This document shows positions 8,189-16,466 of a stretch of DNA of 64,000 bases, piece by piece. A program made the translations under genes and the position numbers. Below the pieces are notes generated by a model that was not told where the DNA came from, ran no database searches, and worked only from the letters and a program-made list of their open reading frames with translations. Within the stretch, counting starts at the first letter, position 1. Every line of letters starts with the position of its first letter. Source of the stretch: Mesorhizobium sp. B2-8-5 (GTDB lineage Bacteria; Pseudomonadota; Alphaproteobacteria; Rhizobiales; Rhizobiaceae); the NCBI RefSeq assembly GCF_006440675.2, contig NZ_CP083951.1, forward strand, positions 5,055,501-5,119,500, in the 5' to 3' direction.

Positions 8189-9199
8189 TCAGCCCTCCAT
8201 CTTGATCGCCTTGGCGCGTTTTCGCATCCAGGCATTGGCGACGACGGCGAAGATGGTGAGGAAGCCGATGGCGAACTTGAACCAGTTGGCGTCGACGTGG
8301 CTGAGCACAAGCCCGTTGTCGATGACGCGGATCAGCGTCGTGCCGATGATGCCGCCCATCACGGTGCCGATGCCGCCAGTGAGCGAGGCGCCGCCGATGA
8401 CCGCGGCGGCGACCGCCTGCAGCTCCATCCCCTCGCCGATCGAGGGCAGCGGCGAGCCCAGCCGCAGCACCTGCAGCATGCCGGCGAAGCCGGAAAGCAC
8501 CGAGCACAGCATGAAGCAGACGATCTTGACCCTGGCGGTCGGGATGCCCATCGAGGCGGCGGCCGGCAGGAAGCCGCCGGTGGCCTTGATCCAGTTGCCG
8601 AAATTGGTGCGCGACAGCATCAGCGAGGTCAGCACCGCGACCGCAACGAACCACAGGAAGGACATGCGGAACATATTGCCCGGCCCGACGAAGGAGGTGA
8701 ACAACCAGTTGGGCAGGTCGGCGGGTAAGAGCGGCGGGAAACCGCCGGAGACCACGACCGTCAGCGAGCGCGCCATGAACAGCATGCCGAGCGTGGTGAT
8801 GAAGCTGGGGATGGCGAAGCGGATGGTGATGTAGCCGTTGATGAAGCCGATCGCCGCCGCGACCAGCAGTCCGGCGAGCAGCGCCAGCGGGAACGGCCAG
8901 CCATGCACCATCAGCACCGCCATCGACATCGGCATCAGCGCGAACACCGACCCGACCGAGAGGTCGAACTCGCCGCTGATCATCAGGATGGTGACGCCGA
9001 TGGCGACGAGGCCGGCCTCCGGCAGGATGCCGAGGATGCCGCGCAGATTGTCGGCGTTCAGGAACACGCCGTGCGAGCGCACCTGGAACAGGACGATGAG
9101 CAGCACCAGAAGGATCAGTCCGGCCAGCTCCGGTTTTTCGAGATAGGTCTTGAACAGGCGCTTCAACGAAAGGCTCCGGGATTCGGGATTAAGACGCAT
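8189..9199 (-). CDS. sugar ABC transporter permease (RbsC-like)
   Basis: A 336-residue integral membrane permease of the branched-chain/ribose family. Many hydrophobic helices are visible, with the family signature ISGEFDLSVGSVFALM near residues 70-85 and GGASLTGGIGTVMGGIIGT near 265-285. The N-terminus (MRLNPESRSLSLKRLF) is cytoplasmic and basic. It should form a homodimeric pore in the inner membrane with the adjacent single-domain ATPase. It follows the binding-protein gene by about 45 bp. Confidence 0.93.
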   Translation of the reverse strand: MRLNPESRSLSLKRLFKTYLEKPELAGLILLVLLIVLFQVRSHGVFLNADNLRGILGILPEAGLVAIGVTILMISGEFDLSVGSVFALMPMSMAVLMVHGWPFPLALLAGLLVAAAIGFINGYITIRFAIPSFITTLGMLFMARSLTVVVSGGFPPLLPADLPNWLFTSFVGPGNMFRMSFLWFVAVAVLTSLMLSRTNFGNWIKATGGFLPAAASMGIPTARVKIVCFMLCSVLSGFAGMLQVLRLGSPLPSIGEGMELQAVAAAVIGGASLTGGIGTVMGGIIGTTLIRVIDNGLVLSHVDANWFKFAIGFLTIFAVVANAWMRKRAKAIKMEG

Positions 9200-9244
9200 C
9201 GGCGACGGCTGGCGCCGCCGATGCGGGTCTCGCTGTTGGAGAGC

Positions 9245-10222
9245 TTATCTCAGTCCCTGGGCGGACAGCGCCATGATGCTGTCGGCTTGCTTCGGCCGCA
9301 CGATGCCCTGGCCGGTGTCGATATCCGACGGAGCAAGGCCGATCTTCTTGTTCAGATAGGCCTCCATCACCGGCATGAAGCCCTGCATGTAGGGCTGCTG
9401 GTCGACCAGCGCCTGGACATAGCCCTTCTGCATCTGCTGCAGCACTTCCGGAACGAGGTCGAAGCCGCCGAGCAGCACCTTGCCGGGCGCCACGCCGCGA
9501 TCGGCCAGCACGCGCGCTACGCCGGCGCACCAGAAGCCGGTGTCGAAATAGGCCGTGGTGTCGGGATGGGCGTTCAGATAGGCGCCGACGCGGTCGGAGG
9601 TGATGGCGAGATCGGTGCCGCTGTCGATGCGCTCCCAGGACACGTCACGGTCTTTATGCGCGGCCTTGTACTCATCGAGGAACTGCATGATGCCGGCGCC
9701 GCGGCTTTCCGACCAATTCTGGCCGGGCGCCGAAATGCCGACCAGCACCTTGATCGGGCCATCCTTCGGGAAGCTCTCGGAAATCGCCTTGGCGAGCGAA
9801 TAGCCGGCCGGCTTGAAACCCTGGCCGACGAAGGCCTGCCGGGCATTGCCCTTGGTGCCCTCGGTGTCGTCGACATTGACGGCGATCACCAGCACGCCCG
9901 CGTCGCGCGCCTCCTTGATGACGTCGTCCAAGGCGTGGTCGTCGACGATGGAGGTCAAAAGCGCGTCGGGCTTGGCGGCAAGCGCGGCGCGCATGTTCGC
10001 GACCTGCTGCTCGACCGAGCCCTCGGTCTGGGTGAAGACCATGTTGCAGTTCGCCTCGACCTTGGCGCAGGCATCGTCGAAGCCTTTCTTTACCGCCTGC
10101 CAGAACGTGTTCGAGGCCGACGAATGGTGGGTGAAGACGATGTTGAGCCCGTCGGCGCGGGCCACGGTTTGGCCGCCGATCAGGGCGACGCCGAGCAATA
10201 GCATTGCGGTGAGTTTCTTCAT
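9245..10222 (-). CDS. sugar ABC transporter periplasmic substrate-binding protein
   Basis: A 325-residue RbsB-type (Peripla_BP_4 family) protein. The signal peptide is clear: MKKLTAMLLLGVALIGG with cleavage probably after VARA. The mature protein begins with a strand like those of ribose-binding proteins (GLNIVFTHHSSASNTFW). I chose the ATG at 10222 because it gives a standard signal peptide; an upstream in-frame start at 10249 would overlap the dehydratase gene. It should capture the sugar or sugar acid that the neighbouring enzymes degrade. Confidence 0.92.
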   Translation of the reverse strand: MKKLTAMLLLGVALIGGQTVARADGLNIVFTHHSSASNTFWQAVKKGFDDACAKVEANCNMVFTQTEGSVEQQVANMRAALAAKPDALLTSIVDDHALDDVIKEARDAGVLVIAVNVDDTEGTKGNARQAFVGQGFKPAGYSLAKAISESFPKDGPIKVLVGISAPGQNWSESRGAGIMQFLDEYKAAHKDRDVSWERIDSGTDLAITSDRVGAYLNAHPDTTAYFDTGFWCAGVARVLADRGVAPGKVLLGGFDLVPEVLQQMQKGYVQALVDQQPYMQGFMPVMEAYLNKKIGLAPSDIDTGQGIVRPKQADSIMALSAQGLR

Positions 10223-10245
10223 GTCTGTTCCTCCCTTTGGATTTT

Positions 10246-11448
10246 TCAAATGCTTGTCCCGTCGCTGACGCGGCGATGGACGGTGTAGGCGCGGCCGAGG
10301 TCCGGACTGAGCGCCAGCCCAAGCCCCGGCCCGGGCGGCACGGTGATCATGCCGTCCTTCACTTCCGGCAGCGCGGTGACCAGATCACGGTACCAGGTGC
10401 GGTAGAAAGCGCGCACGCTTTCCTGGACGAGCGCATTGGGCGCGTTGAGCGAAAGATGCGTCGAGGCGGCGAGCACGACCGGACCGGTGCAGTCATGCGG
10501 CGCCACCGGCAGCCGCCAGGCCTCGGCCATCGAGGCGATCTTGCGCGCTTCCGACAGGCCGCCGCACCAGGAGATGTCGAGCATGACGATGCCGGCCGCT
10601 CCCGTCTCCAACAGGTCGCGAAAAGCCCAGCGGCTGCCCAGCGTCTCCGAGGCCGAGATCGGCGCCGGGCTTGCCGCGGCGTAGCGCCTGAGGTCGCCGA
10701 GGCTGTCCATGCGGATCGGATCCTCGTGCCAGTAGGTGGCGTAGGGTTTCAGCGCTTCCGCGATCCTGATGGCCGGCAGGAGCTGCCACATGGAGTGGAA
10801 CTCGACCATGATGTCCATCTTGTCGCCGACGGCTTTGCGAATCTTTTCAAACGGTTCCAGTGCCGCCTTCAGGTCGGCGGCGGAAATGTCGTTGCCACGC
10901 GTCTTTTCCGCGGCGTGGTCGAACGGCCATATCTTCATGGCGGTGATGCCGTCCTCCAGCAGTTCCCCGGCCAGGTCGCCGGCGCGGGTGAGGAAGGCGT
11001 TGAGGTCGTCATAGTCGCGCCCGGCGCCGATGCCGTAATTGGCCGTCGTCTGGCCCTTGGCGTCCTTGATGTATTCGGTGCCGGCGCAGGTGTTGTAGGT
11101 GCGGATCGAACGGCGGCTGAAGCCGCCGAGCAGTTGCGCGACCGGCTGGCCGGTGGCTTTGCCGAAAATATCCCACAGCGCGATGTCGAAGGCCGAGTTG
11201 CCGCGCACTTCGGCGCCGCTGGAGCGGAAGCCGAGATAGCCGACGAGGTCGGCGGCCAGGAGGTCGATCTGCAGCGGGTCGCGGCCGATCACCCGCGGCG
11301 CGACATATTCGTGCAGATATTCCTCGACGGTGCGCGACAGGAAGAAGGTCTCGCCGAGCCCGGTGATGCCCTCGTCGGTATGAACCTCGACCCAGAGCAA
11401 ATTGGGCCGCTCCTCAATGCGGACGGTTTCGATGGCGCGGATCTTCAT
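10246..11448 (-). CDS. mandelate racemase/muconate lactonizing enzyme family dehydratase
   Basis: A 400-residue enolase-superfamily protein. The two-domain layout is visible: capping domain at 1-120, then the barrel with MKIWP near 171-175, metal-ligand motifs VEFHSMW, HEDPIRMD and SETLGS, and HDCTGPV near 317, whose His is placed to act as general base. This arrangement fits sugar-acid dehydratases such as the galactonate, gluconate or fuconate types, which yield a 2-keto-3-deoxy acid. Its start overlaps the GntR stop codon (ATGA at 11445-11448), implying translational coupling. Which sugar acid it uses is not determined. Confidence 0.88.
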   Translation of the reverse strand: MKIRAIETVRIEERPNLLWVEVHTDEGITGLGETFFLSRTVEEYLHEYVAPRVIGRDPLQIDLLAADLVGYLGFRSSGAEVRGNSAFDIALWDIFGKATGQPVAQLLGGFSRRSIRTYNTCAGTEYIKDAKGQTTANYGIGAGRDYDDLNAFLTRAGDLAGELLEDGITAMKIWPFDHAAEKTRGNDISAADLKAALEPFEKIRKAVGDKMDIMVEFHSMWQLLPAIRIAEALKPYATYWHEDPIRMDSLGDLRRYAAASPAPISASETLGSRWAFRDLLETGAAGIVMLDISWCGGLSEARKIASMAEAWRLPVAPHDCTGPVVLAASTHLSLNAPNALVQESVRAFYRTWYRDLVTALPEVKDGMITVPPGPGLGLALSPDLGRAYTVHRRVSDGTSI

Positions 11449-12167
11449 CAGGCAATCCCCGCGTCGAGCAGCGCCTTGACGCTCTTGTCGAAATGCTCGG
11501 CCATGTGCTCGGCCGCCAGCCGTGGATCGCCCTTGAGGATGGCGTCGGCGATGTCCTCATGGCCCTTGATCATCTTGAGCTGGGCCTCGCCGGACGAGCG
11601 GGTCCGCCAGCCGATCACCCAGGTGCGGCGCGTGACACCGCTGAAGGCGGTGACGATCAGCGAAAAGACCGGGTTGTGCGAGGCCGCCGCGATCGCCTCG
11701 TGGAAGGCGATGTCATGTTCCATGACGGTCTCCGGGTTCGTGAAATTCTCGCGCATCAGCCGGGCCGACCGGGCGATCGCCTTGGCCTCCTGGTCGGTAC
11801 GGCGCAGTGCGGCAAGTGCAACCGTGCGCATCTCGATGGTGCGCCTGACGTCATAAACCTGCTGGACGCTTATCTGCTGGGTGGTGATGCCGTGCTCGAT
11901 GACCATCGACATGGCGCCGGTATCGAGCTTGGCGACGGTGGCGCGGCGCCCGGCGCTCATATCGATCAGCCGCATCGCCGACAGCGAGCGGAAGGCCTCG
12001 CGCACGACGGTGCGGGAGACGTTGAGCTGGCGCGTCATGGCGGCTTCGCTGGGCAGCGGATCGCCCGGCGCCAGGCCTTGCGAGCGGATGTGCTGGGAGA
12101 TCGCCTGGATCGCCGTGCTGACCAGTCCGGGATTCGGTTCGCCCGGTGGATCTGTCTGCTCCTGCAT
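11448..12167 (-). CDS. GntR-family transcriptional regulator (FadR/FCD subfamily)
   Basis: A 239-residue regulator. The N-terminal winged helix (about 15-80) carries PLPSEAAMTRQLNVSRTVVREAFRSL, the standard GntR recognition region. The C-terminal FCD domain shows the usual metal-site residues in HDIAFHEAIAAAS and later His (GHEDIADAI). FCD regulators typically sense sugar acids or other small carboxylates. It is first in the sugar operon and divergent from the lactonase gene. A perfect palindrome 14 nt before its start is the likely operator, implying autoregulation and control of both transcripts. Confidence 0.92.
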   Translation of the reverse strand: MQEQTDPPGEPNPGLVSTAIQAISQHIRSQGLAPGDPLPSEAAMTRQLNVSRTVVREAFRSLSAMRLIDMSAGRRATVAKLDTGAMSMVIEHGITTQQISVQQVYDVRRTIEMRTVALAALRRTDQEAKAIARSARLMRENFTNPETVMEHDIAFHEAIAAASHNPVFSLIVTAFSGVTRRTWVIGWRTRSSGEAQLKMIKGHEDIADAILKGDPRLAAEHMAEHFDKSVKALLDAGIA

Positions 12168-12180
12168 GCCGCTCCCTCAA

Positions 12181-12197
12181 AACCTGTATGACAGGTT
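12181..12197. promoter_or_regulatory. palindromic GntR-type operator candidate
   Basis: AACCTG-TATGA-CAGGTT has perfect 6-bp arms. The core TGTATGACA fits the GT-N3-AC half-site pattern of FadR-type GntR operators. It lies between the GntR start (12167) and the divergent lactonase start (12273). Confidence 0.7.
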
Positions 12198-12272
12198 GTT
12201 ATTCAATTGCTCATATTTCATGCAAAAGCTATATGTCAAGCCGATTTCTGGAACCTGCCCTGGAGAAGTCTC

Positions 12273-13172
12273 ATGCGCGAAACGGAAGCCGGCCTGATCT
12301 TCGACGCGCGCGACGTGGTCGGCGAGAGCCTAGTGTGGGATGACCGCCGCGGCAGGCTGGTCTGGGTCGATATCATCGGCCGCCGGATCCATCGGCTGAA
12401 CCCGTCGACCGGAGCGCATGAGAACTGGCCGACGGACGACCTCGTCACCTCGGTCGGCCTGCGCGCCGATGGCGGCGCCGTCGTCGGGTTGCGCAAGGCG
12501 ATTGCGCTGTGGGATTTCGGCGGGCCGTTCCGGACGCTGGCGACGATCGAGGCCGACCGGCCGGGCACAAGACTGAACGAAGGCGTGGTGGCGCCGGACG
12601 GCTCGTTCTGGGTCGGCACGATGGCCAACAATATCGGATCGGACGACGCGCCCTTGGCCATCGCAAGCGACGAGGGCGGGCTCTACCAGGTCGGTCCCAA
12701 CGGCAAGGCGGCGTCGCTCAGCGAGGACCGCTTCGGCATCACCAACACGATGGCGTGGCTGCCGGACGGCCGCTTCGTCACCGCCGATACGACGAAGAAC
12801 GCGCTCTACAGCTATGAGTGGGACGAGAAGGCCGGCCGGCTCGGCGAACGCCTGCCCTTCTTCACCGGTTTCGAGCGTGGCCTGCCGGACGGCTCCTGTC
12901 TCGACGCCGAGGGTTATGTCTGGAACTGCCGGGTGGTCGGCGGGAGCTGCCTCGCCCGCATCGCGCCCGACGGCAAGCTGGACCGGATCGTCGAACTGCC
13001 CTGCAGCTGGCCGACGAGCTGCGCCTTCGGCGGCGCGGGTCTCGACACGCTGTTCGTGACCTCCGCGCGTTTCACGATGAGCGCGGAGCATCTTGCCGCC
13101 AATCCCTCCGAGGGCGGCCTGTTCGCGCTCAAGCCCGGCGAGCGCGGCGTTGCGGCCAACCGCTTCGGATAA
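12273..13172 (+). CDS. SMP-30/gluconolactonase family protein
   Basis: A 299-residue six-bladed beta-propeller lactonase. Key motifs are ARDVVGESLVWD near the N-terminus, with the Glu metal ligand, RLNEGVVAPDGSFWVGTM (Asn and Gly-rich strand, about 108-125), ITNTMAWLPDGR with the second Asn ligand, and GLPDGSCLDAEGYVWN with the Asp ligand. Enzymes of this family hydrolyse sugar lactones to sugar acids. Divergent from the GntR regulator, it would feed the dehydratase encoded at 10246-11448. The ATG at 12273 has GGAGAAG upstream and starts the conserved region; an earlier in-frame start at 12207 falls in the promoter. Confidence 0.9.
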   Translation: MRETEAGLIFDARDVVGESLVWDDRRGRLVWVDIIGRRIHRLNPSTGAHENWPTDDLVTSVGLRADGGAVVGLRKAIALWDFGGPFRTLATIEADRPGTRLNEGVVAPDGSFWVGTMANNIGSDDAPLAIASDEGGLYQVGPNGKAASLSEDRFGITNTMAWLPDGRFVTADTTKNALYSYEWDEKAGRLGERLPFFTGFERGLPDGSCLDAEGYVWNCRVVGGSCLARIAPDGKLDRIVELPCSWPTSCAFGGAGLDTLFVTSARFTMSAEHLAANPSEGGLFALKPGERGVAANRFG

Positions 13173-13326
13173 TCTCGCATCGGCCGGCGCGTGGCCGTCG
13201 AAGATGGCGATGAGCGCCTTAGCCAGCGCGCGTACCGCCAATCGCGGACGCCTTGGCGCAATCCAATCCGGTTCATCCCCCGCGCTCCGCATGCTAACAG
13301 GATCGCTTTCAACCTAAACACCCAGG

Positions 13327-14043
13327 ATGGATCAGGACATGGCGACGGAAAAAGTAGCTCTGGTGACGGCGGGCGGCAGCGGCATGGGGGCTGCGGCGGC
13401 CAAGCGGCTGGCGGCGGACGGTTTCAAGGTCGGCGTGCTCTCCTCCTCCGGCAAGGGCGAGGCGCTGGGCAAGGAACTCGGCGGCTTCGGCGTCACCGGC
13501 TCCAACCAGTCGAACGAAGACCTGAAGCGCCTTGCCGACGGCGCGCTGGAACGCTGGGGCCGCATCGACGTGTTGGTCAACAGCGCCGGCCACGGACCGC
13601 GCGCGGAGATCATCGAGATCAGCGACGAGGACTGGCACAAGGGCATCGACACTTATTTCCTCAACGCCGTGCGCCCGACCCGGCTGGTGACGCCGGTGAT
13701 GCAGAAGCAGAAGTCAGGCGTCATCATCAACATCTCGACCGCCTGGACATTCGAACCGAGCGCGATGTTCCCGACCTCGGCCGTGGCGCGCGCCGGGCTT
13801 GCCGTCTACACCAAGATCTTCGCCGACACCTATGCCGCCGACAACATCCGCATGAACAATGTGCTGCCCGGCTGGATCGACAGCCTGCCGACGACCAATG
13901 AGCGTCGCGACAGCGTGCCGATGAAGCGCTACGGCACGTCTGAAGAGATCGCCGCGACGATCTCGTTCCTGGCTTCCGATGGGGCCGCCTACATCACCGG
14001 GCAGAACATCCGCGTCGACGGCGGCATCACAAGGGCGCTGTAA
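13327..14043 (+). CDS. SDR-family protein with altered catalytic residues
   Basis: A 238-residue SDR fold. The cofactor motif TAGGSGMGAAAAK (about 14-26), NSAG and the C-terminal GQNIRVDGG are typical. The catalytic Ser region (NISTAW) is present, but the YxxxK motif is replaced: the aligned segment reads SAVARAGL, so Tyr becomes Ser and Lys becomes Arg. It may be a divergent reductase or a non-catalytic binder. An in-frame ATG at 13339 is an alternative start. It follows the lactonase by 154 bp on the same strand and probably belongs to the sugar locus. Confidence 0.85.
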   Translation: MDQDMATEKVALVTAGGSGMGAAAAKRLAADGFKVGVLSSSGKGEALGKELGGFGVTGSNQSNEDLKRLADGALERWGRIDVLVNSAGHGPRAEIIEISDEDWHKGIDTYFLNAVRPTRLVTPVMQKQKSGVIINISTAWTFEPSAMFPTSAVARAGLAVYTKIFADTYAADNIRMNNVLPGWIDSLPTTNERRDSVPMKRYGTSEEIAATISFLASDGAAYITGQNIRVDGGITRAL

Positions 14044-14090
14044 GTCCACGCCGCAGCGGCCGGCGCCCGGTATTATTGCCGGGCACAACG

Positions 14091-14321
14091 TCATTTGCGA
14101 CGGCGAAGATGCAACAGCCAGAGAAAGCCCAACAAGGCAACGACAGCGGCGACATTGCCGAAAACGTTGCTCCAAAAACGCGCCGGGTCGTCCACACACG
14201 AAATCCAGCTGAGCCTGCCCCGGATTTCGCCGGTCTTGAGGCCGTAGGCAAGGTTATAGATGGCGAAGGCGCCGAGTGCCGCCACCAGGACAAAGACGGC
14301 GTCGTGCTTGTTGCGGTCCAT
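14091..14321 (-). CDS. small two-helix membrane protein, tandem copy A
   Basis: A 76-residue protein beginning MDRNKHDAVFVLVAAL. Two hydrophobic segments (about 9-27 and 53-70) flank a polar loop with LKTGEIRGRLSW and DDPARFW. The second helix is followed by a basic tail (LRRRK), which favours an in-in topology. It is clearly homologous to the gene at 14388-14627, and the similarity extends about 45 bp upstream of both starts. Family not recognised by name; the N-terminal residues MDRNK are identical in both copies. Confidence 0.75.
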   Translation of the reverse strand: MDRNKHDAVFVLVAALGAFAIYNLAYGLKTGEIRGRLSWISCVDDPARFWSNVFGNVAAVVALLGFLWLLHLRRRK

Positions 14322-14387
14322 GGAGCACGTTTAGCCGCGCCCGATGAAATTTTGCTTATCGTCGTGTGAAAGGTATGTCGCCTCGGA

Positions 14388-14627
14388 TCATCCGAGCTTA
14401 CGGGATTTTAGCACGCACAGAACGCACAGGAAGGCTATCGACGCCACCAGGACAATCGAATTGCCGACCACGATGTTCCAGAATCGAGTCGGATCGTCCG
14501 CGAGGGCGACCCAATGCAACTTGCCGCGGACTTCGCCTGTCCTGATGCCGCAGGCGATGTTGTAGATCGCGATGGCGGCGAGCGCCGCCATCAGGACAAA
14601 CAGGTCGTTGTTCTTGTTGCGATCCAT
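14388..14627 (-). CDS. small two-helix membrane protein, tandem copy B
   Basis: A 79-residue paralogue of the protein at 14091-14321: both start MDRNK, both have YN(L/I)A.G(L/I)(K/R)TGE(I/V)RG in the loop and DDP(A/T)RFW before the second helix. Copy B has Cys residues in its second helix (FLCVLCVLK). Each copy keeps its own upstream A+T-rich block (AAAATTTCA), so each may have its own promoter. Function unknown; small inner-membrane protein inferred from hydrophobicity. Confidence 0.75.
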   Translation of the reverse strand: MDRNKNNDLFVLMAALAAIAIYNIACGIRTGEVRGKLHWVALADDPTRFWNIVVGNSIVLVASIAFLCVLCVLKSRKLG

Positions 14628-14713
14628 GGAAGCGGCTTTTAACAGCGCTTGGTGAAATTTTACTTACCTTGGGTAAGGCGGCGGCCGTTGCACCGGCCGC
14701 CGCCCACCTCAAC

Positions 14714-15157
14714 TTACTGGTTGATCTCGGGCTCGACGAGCTTGGCCAGGTTGCGCAGCGATTCCTGCCAGCCGAGATAGCAGGCCTCGGCGGGGATGGC
14801 GTCCGGGATGCCGGCCTGGGTGATGTTGATCTCGGTGCCGACCGACACTTTCTTCAAGGTCACGGTCACTTCGATCTGGCCCGGCAGGTTGGGGTCGTCG
14901 AAGCGGTCGGTGTAGCGCAGGCGTTCGCCCGGAACGAGCTCGACGAATTCGCCGCCGAAGGCGTGGCTGTCGCCGGTGGTGAAGTTGCGGAAGGACATCT
15001 TATAGCTGCCGCCGACCTTGCCCTCGAACTCGTGGACCGTGCAGGTGAAGCCATTCGGCGGCAGCCACTTGGCCAGCGCATCGGCCTCGATGAATGCGCG
15101 GTAGACTTTTTCCGGCTTGGTCGCCAGGACGCGATGCAGGTGGATTGTGCTCGGCAT
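14714..15157 (-). CDS. SRPBCC/AHSA1-family protein
   Basis: A 147-residue START-like protein of the AHSA1 (activator of Hsp90 ATPase homologue 1-like) family. Conserved pieces are the N-terminal IHLHRVLATKPEKVYRAF, the KWLPPNGF motif, and GGEFVELVPGERLRYTDRF. The C-terminus holds the expected long helix (YLGWQESLRNLAKLVE). The fold binds hydrophobic ligands; no enzymatic role can be assigned. The ATG at 15157 has AAGGATA upstream. It is divergent from the ProC-like gene across a palindromic repeat. Confidence 0.85.
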   Translation of the reverse strand: MPSTIHLHRVLATKPEKVYRAFIEADALAKWLPPNGFTCTVHEFEGKVGGSYKMSFRNFTTGDSHAFGGEFVELVPGERLRYTDRFDDPNLPGQIEVTVTLKKVSVGTEINITQAGIPDAIPAEACYLGWQESLRNLAKLVEPEINQ

Positions 15158-15242
15158 ATCTCGGTATCCTTGCTTTGTTGATCGATGCCCCAAGGACGGG
15201 CGGCCCCCAGCCGATCCGACAGAGGCTGTCAAATTTTTTGAC

Positions 15243-15296
15243 TAGAGCATGTTGCCGAAACGTGTGAAGCGGTTTTTCGGATGACATCATGCTCTA
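15243..15296. repeat. palindromic intergenic repeat, copy 1
   Basis: A 54-bp element bounded by perfect 9-bp inverted ends (TAGAGCATG at 15243-15251, CATGCTCTA at 15288-15296), with internal GTGAAGCGGTTTTTCGG. The reverse complement of the element at 28866-28919 aligns with it along the whole length. It lies between two divergent genes. Confidence 0.75.
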
Positions 15297-15352
15297 TCTT
15301 TTGATCTAGAGTCGGGCGGCTACCGTGCGCCTTCCAATGGAGGGGAACAGAC

Positions 15353-16144
15353 ATGAACGCTTCGATCAGACTCGGCATCGTCGGCGGCGCGGGCTGGCTG
15401 GGCGGCGCCATCGCGGATGCCGCGCTTCAGGCCGGCATCGTTCGCGCACAGGACCTTGCCCTCTCCTACCGGAGCGCCAAGCCGGATCGTTTTGCCGGCG
15501 CGTTCTGGACCGACGACAACCAGGCGCTCGCCGACCGCTGCGACATCATCATGCTTTCGGTACGGCCGCAGGACTGGCCCTCGCTCGCCATCGACGCCAA
15601 GGGCAAGCTGGTGATTTCGGTGATGGCCGGCATCCGCCTTGCCGAGATCGGCGCGAAGCATGGCACGCGCCGGGTTGTGCGCACATTGCCCAACGCCGCG
15701 GCCGAGGTCGCGAAATCCTACACGCCTTGGATCGCCAGCAGCGATGCCACCAGCGAGGACCGCGCCATCGTGCGCGCGATCTTTTGCGCCTGCGGCAGCC
15801 AGGACGAGGTCGGCAGCGAACGCGACATCGACTATCTCACCGGCCTGACCGGATCCGGCCCGGCCTTCCCCGCCCTTTTGGCCGACGCCATGATGCGCCA
15901 CGCCGTCGCGTTTGGCCTGAAGCCCGAAGTCGCGCAGCGCGCCGTCAACACGGTGCTGACCGGCACTGGCCAACTGCTCGACTTGAACGACGCTTCGCCA
16001 GCCGACACGGTAAAGACCTTCCTCGGCTATCGCGGCACCACCGCCGCCGCGATCGAGACGATGTGCGAAGCCGGGTTCGACGATGCCGTCGCCAAGGGGC
16101 TCGAGGCGGCGTTCGAAAAGTCGATCGCGATGGGCGAGACGTGA
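15353..16144 (+). CDS. pyrroline-5-carboxylate reductase family protein
   Basis: A 263-residue ProC-superfamily oxidoreductase. The Rossmann motif is GIVGGAGWLGGAI (about 8-20). The C-terminal dimerisation domain has LTGLTGSGPAFPALLADAM and AVNTVLTGTGQLL. However, the conserved MPNTP segment of true ProC reads TLPNAAAEVAKSYTP here, and KSS-type and GVTGSP elements are degenerate. It may therefore reduce another cyclic imine or have a different role. The ATG at 15353 follows GGGGAACAG. Located between the AHSA1-like gene and the glycanase locus, with no obvious operon partners. Confidence 0.8.
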   Translation: MNASIRLGIVGGAGWLGGAIADAALQAGIVRAQDLALSYRSAKPDRFAGAFWTDDNQALADRCDIIMLSVRPQDWPSLAIDAKGKLVISVMAGIRLAEIGAKHGTRRVVRTLPNAAAEVAKSYTPWIASSDATSEDRAIVRAIFCACGSQDEVGSERDIDYLTGLTGSGPAFPALLADAMMRHAVAFGLKPEVAQRAVNTVLTGTGQLLDLNDASPADTVKTFLGYRGTTAAAIETMCEAGFDDAVAKGLEAAFEKSIAMGET

Positions 16145-16466
16145 GCGGACGCTCCAATCCTAAAAGCCAAGACTCGATCGGCCACCACCTGTGGCACCGC
16201 TGCGACAAACGCATCCATTCGCAGCTGTCTGCACAATCTTGTGGCAGAAAATCTTGCAAAATTAAGTAAATTGAGAATAACTCACGCCATGATTGTATTA
16301 GATACCACTTATTCTATCTTCACAAAATATCGATAAAAATACTGGCAATTTTCTCTGTACTAATTGCTTGTTTTCGGGAACCATAGTCCACGTTGCAAAT
16401 TGGTTCGAAGTGGTCGTTTGAACCTGCAATGAACCTCCGGGCGGGGCAGCGCGGAAGGATTCTCCG
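16145..16466. other. A+T-rich intergenic region before the glycanase gene
   Basis: About 320 bp without a convincing gene. The second half (from about 16255) is markedly A+T-rich compared with the neighbours and probably holds the promoter and regulator sites of the exsH-like gene. I could not identify a specific operator. Confidence 0.5.
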
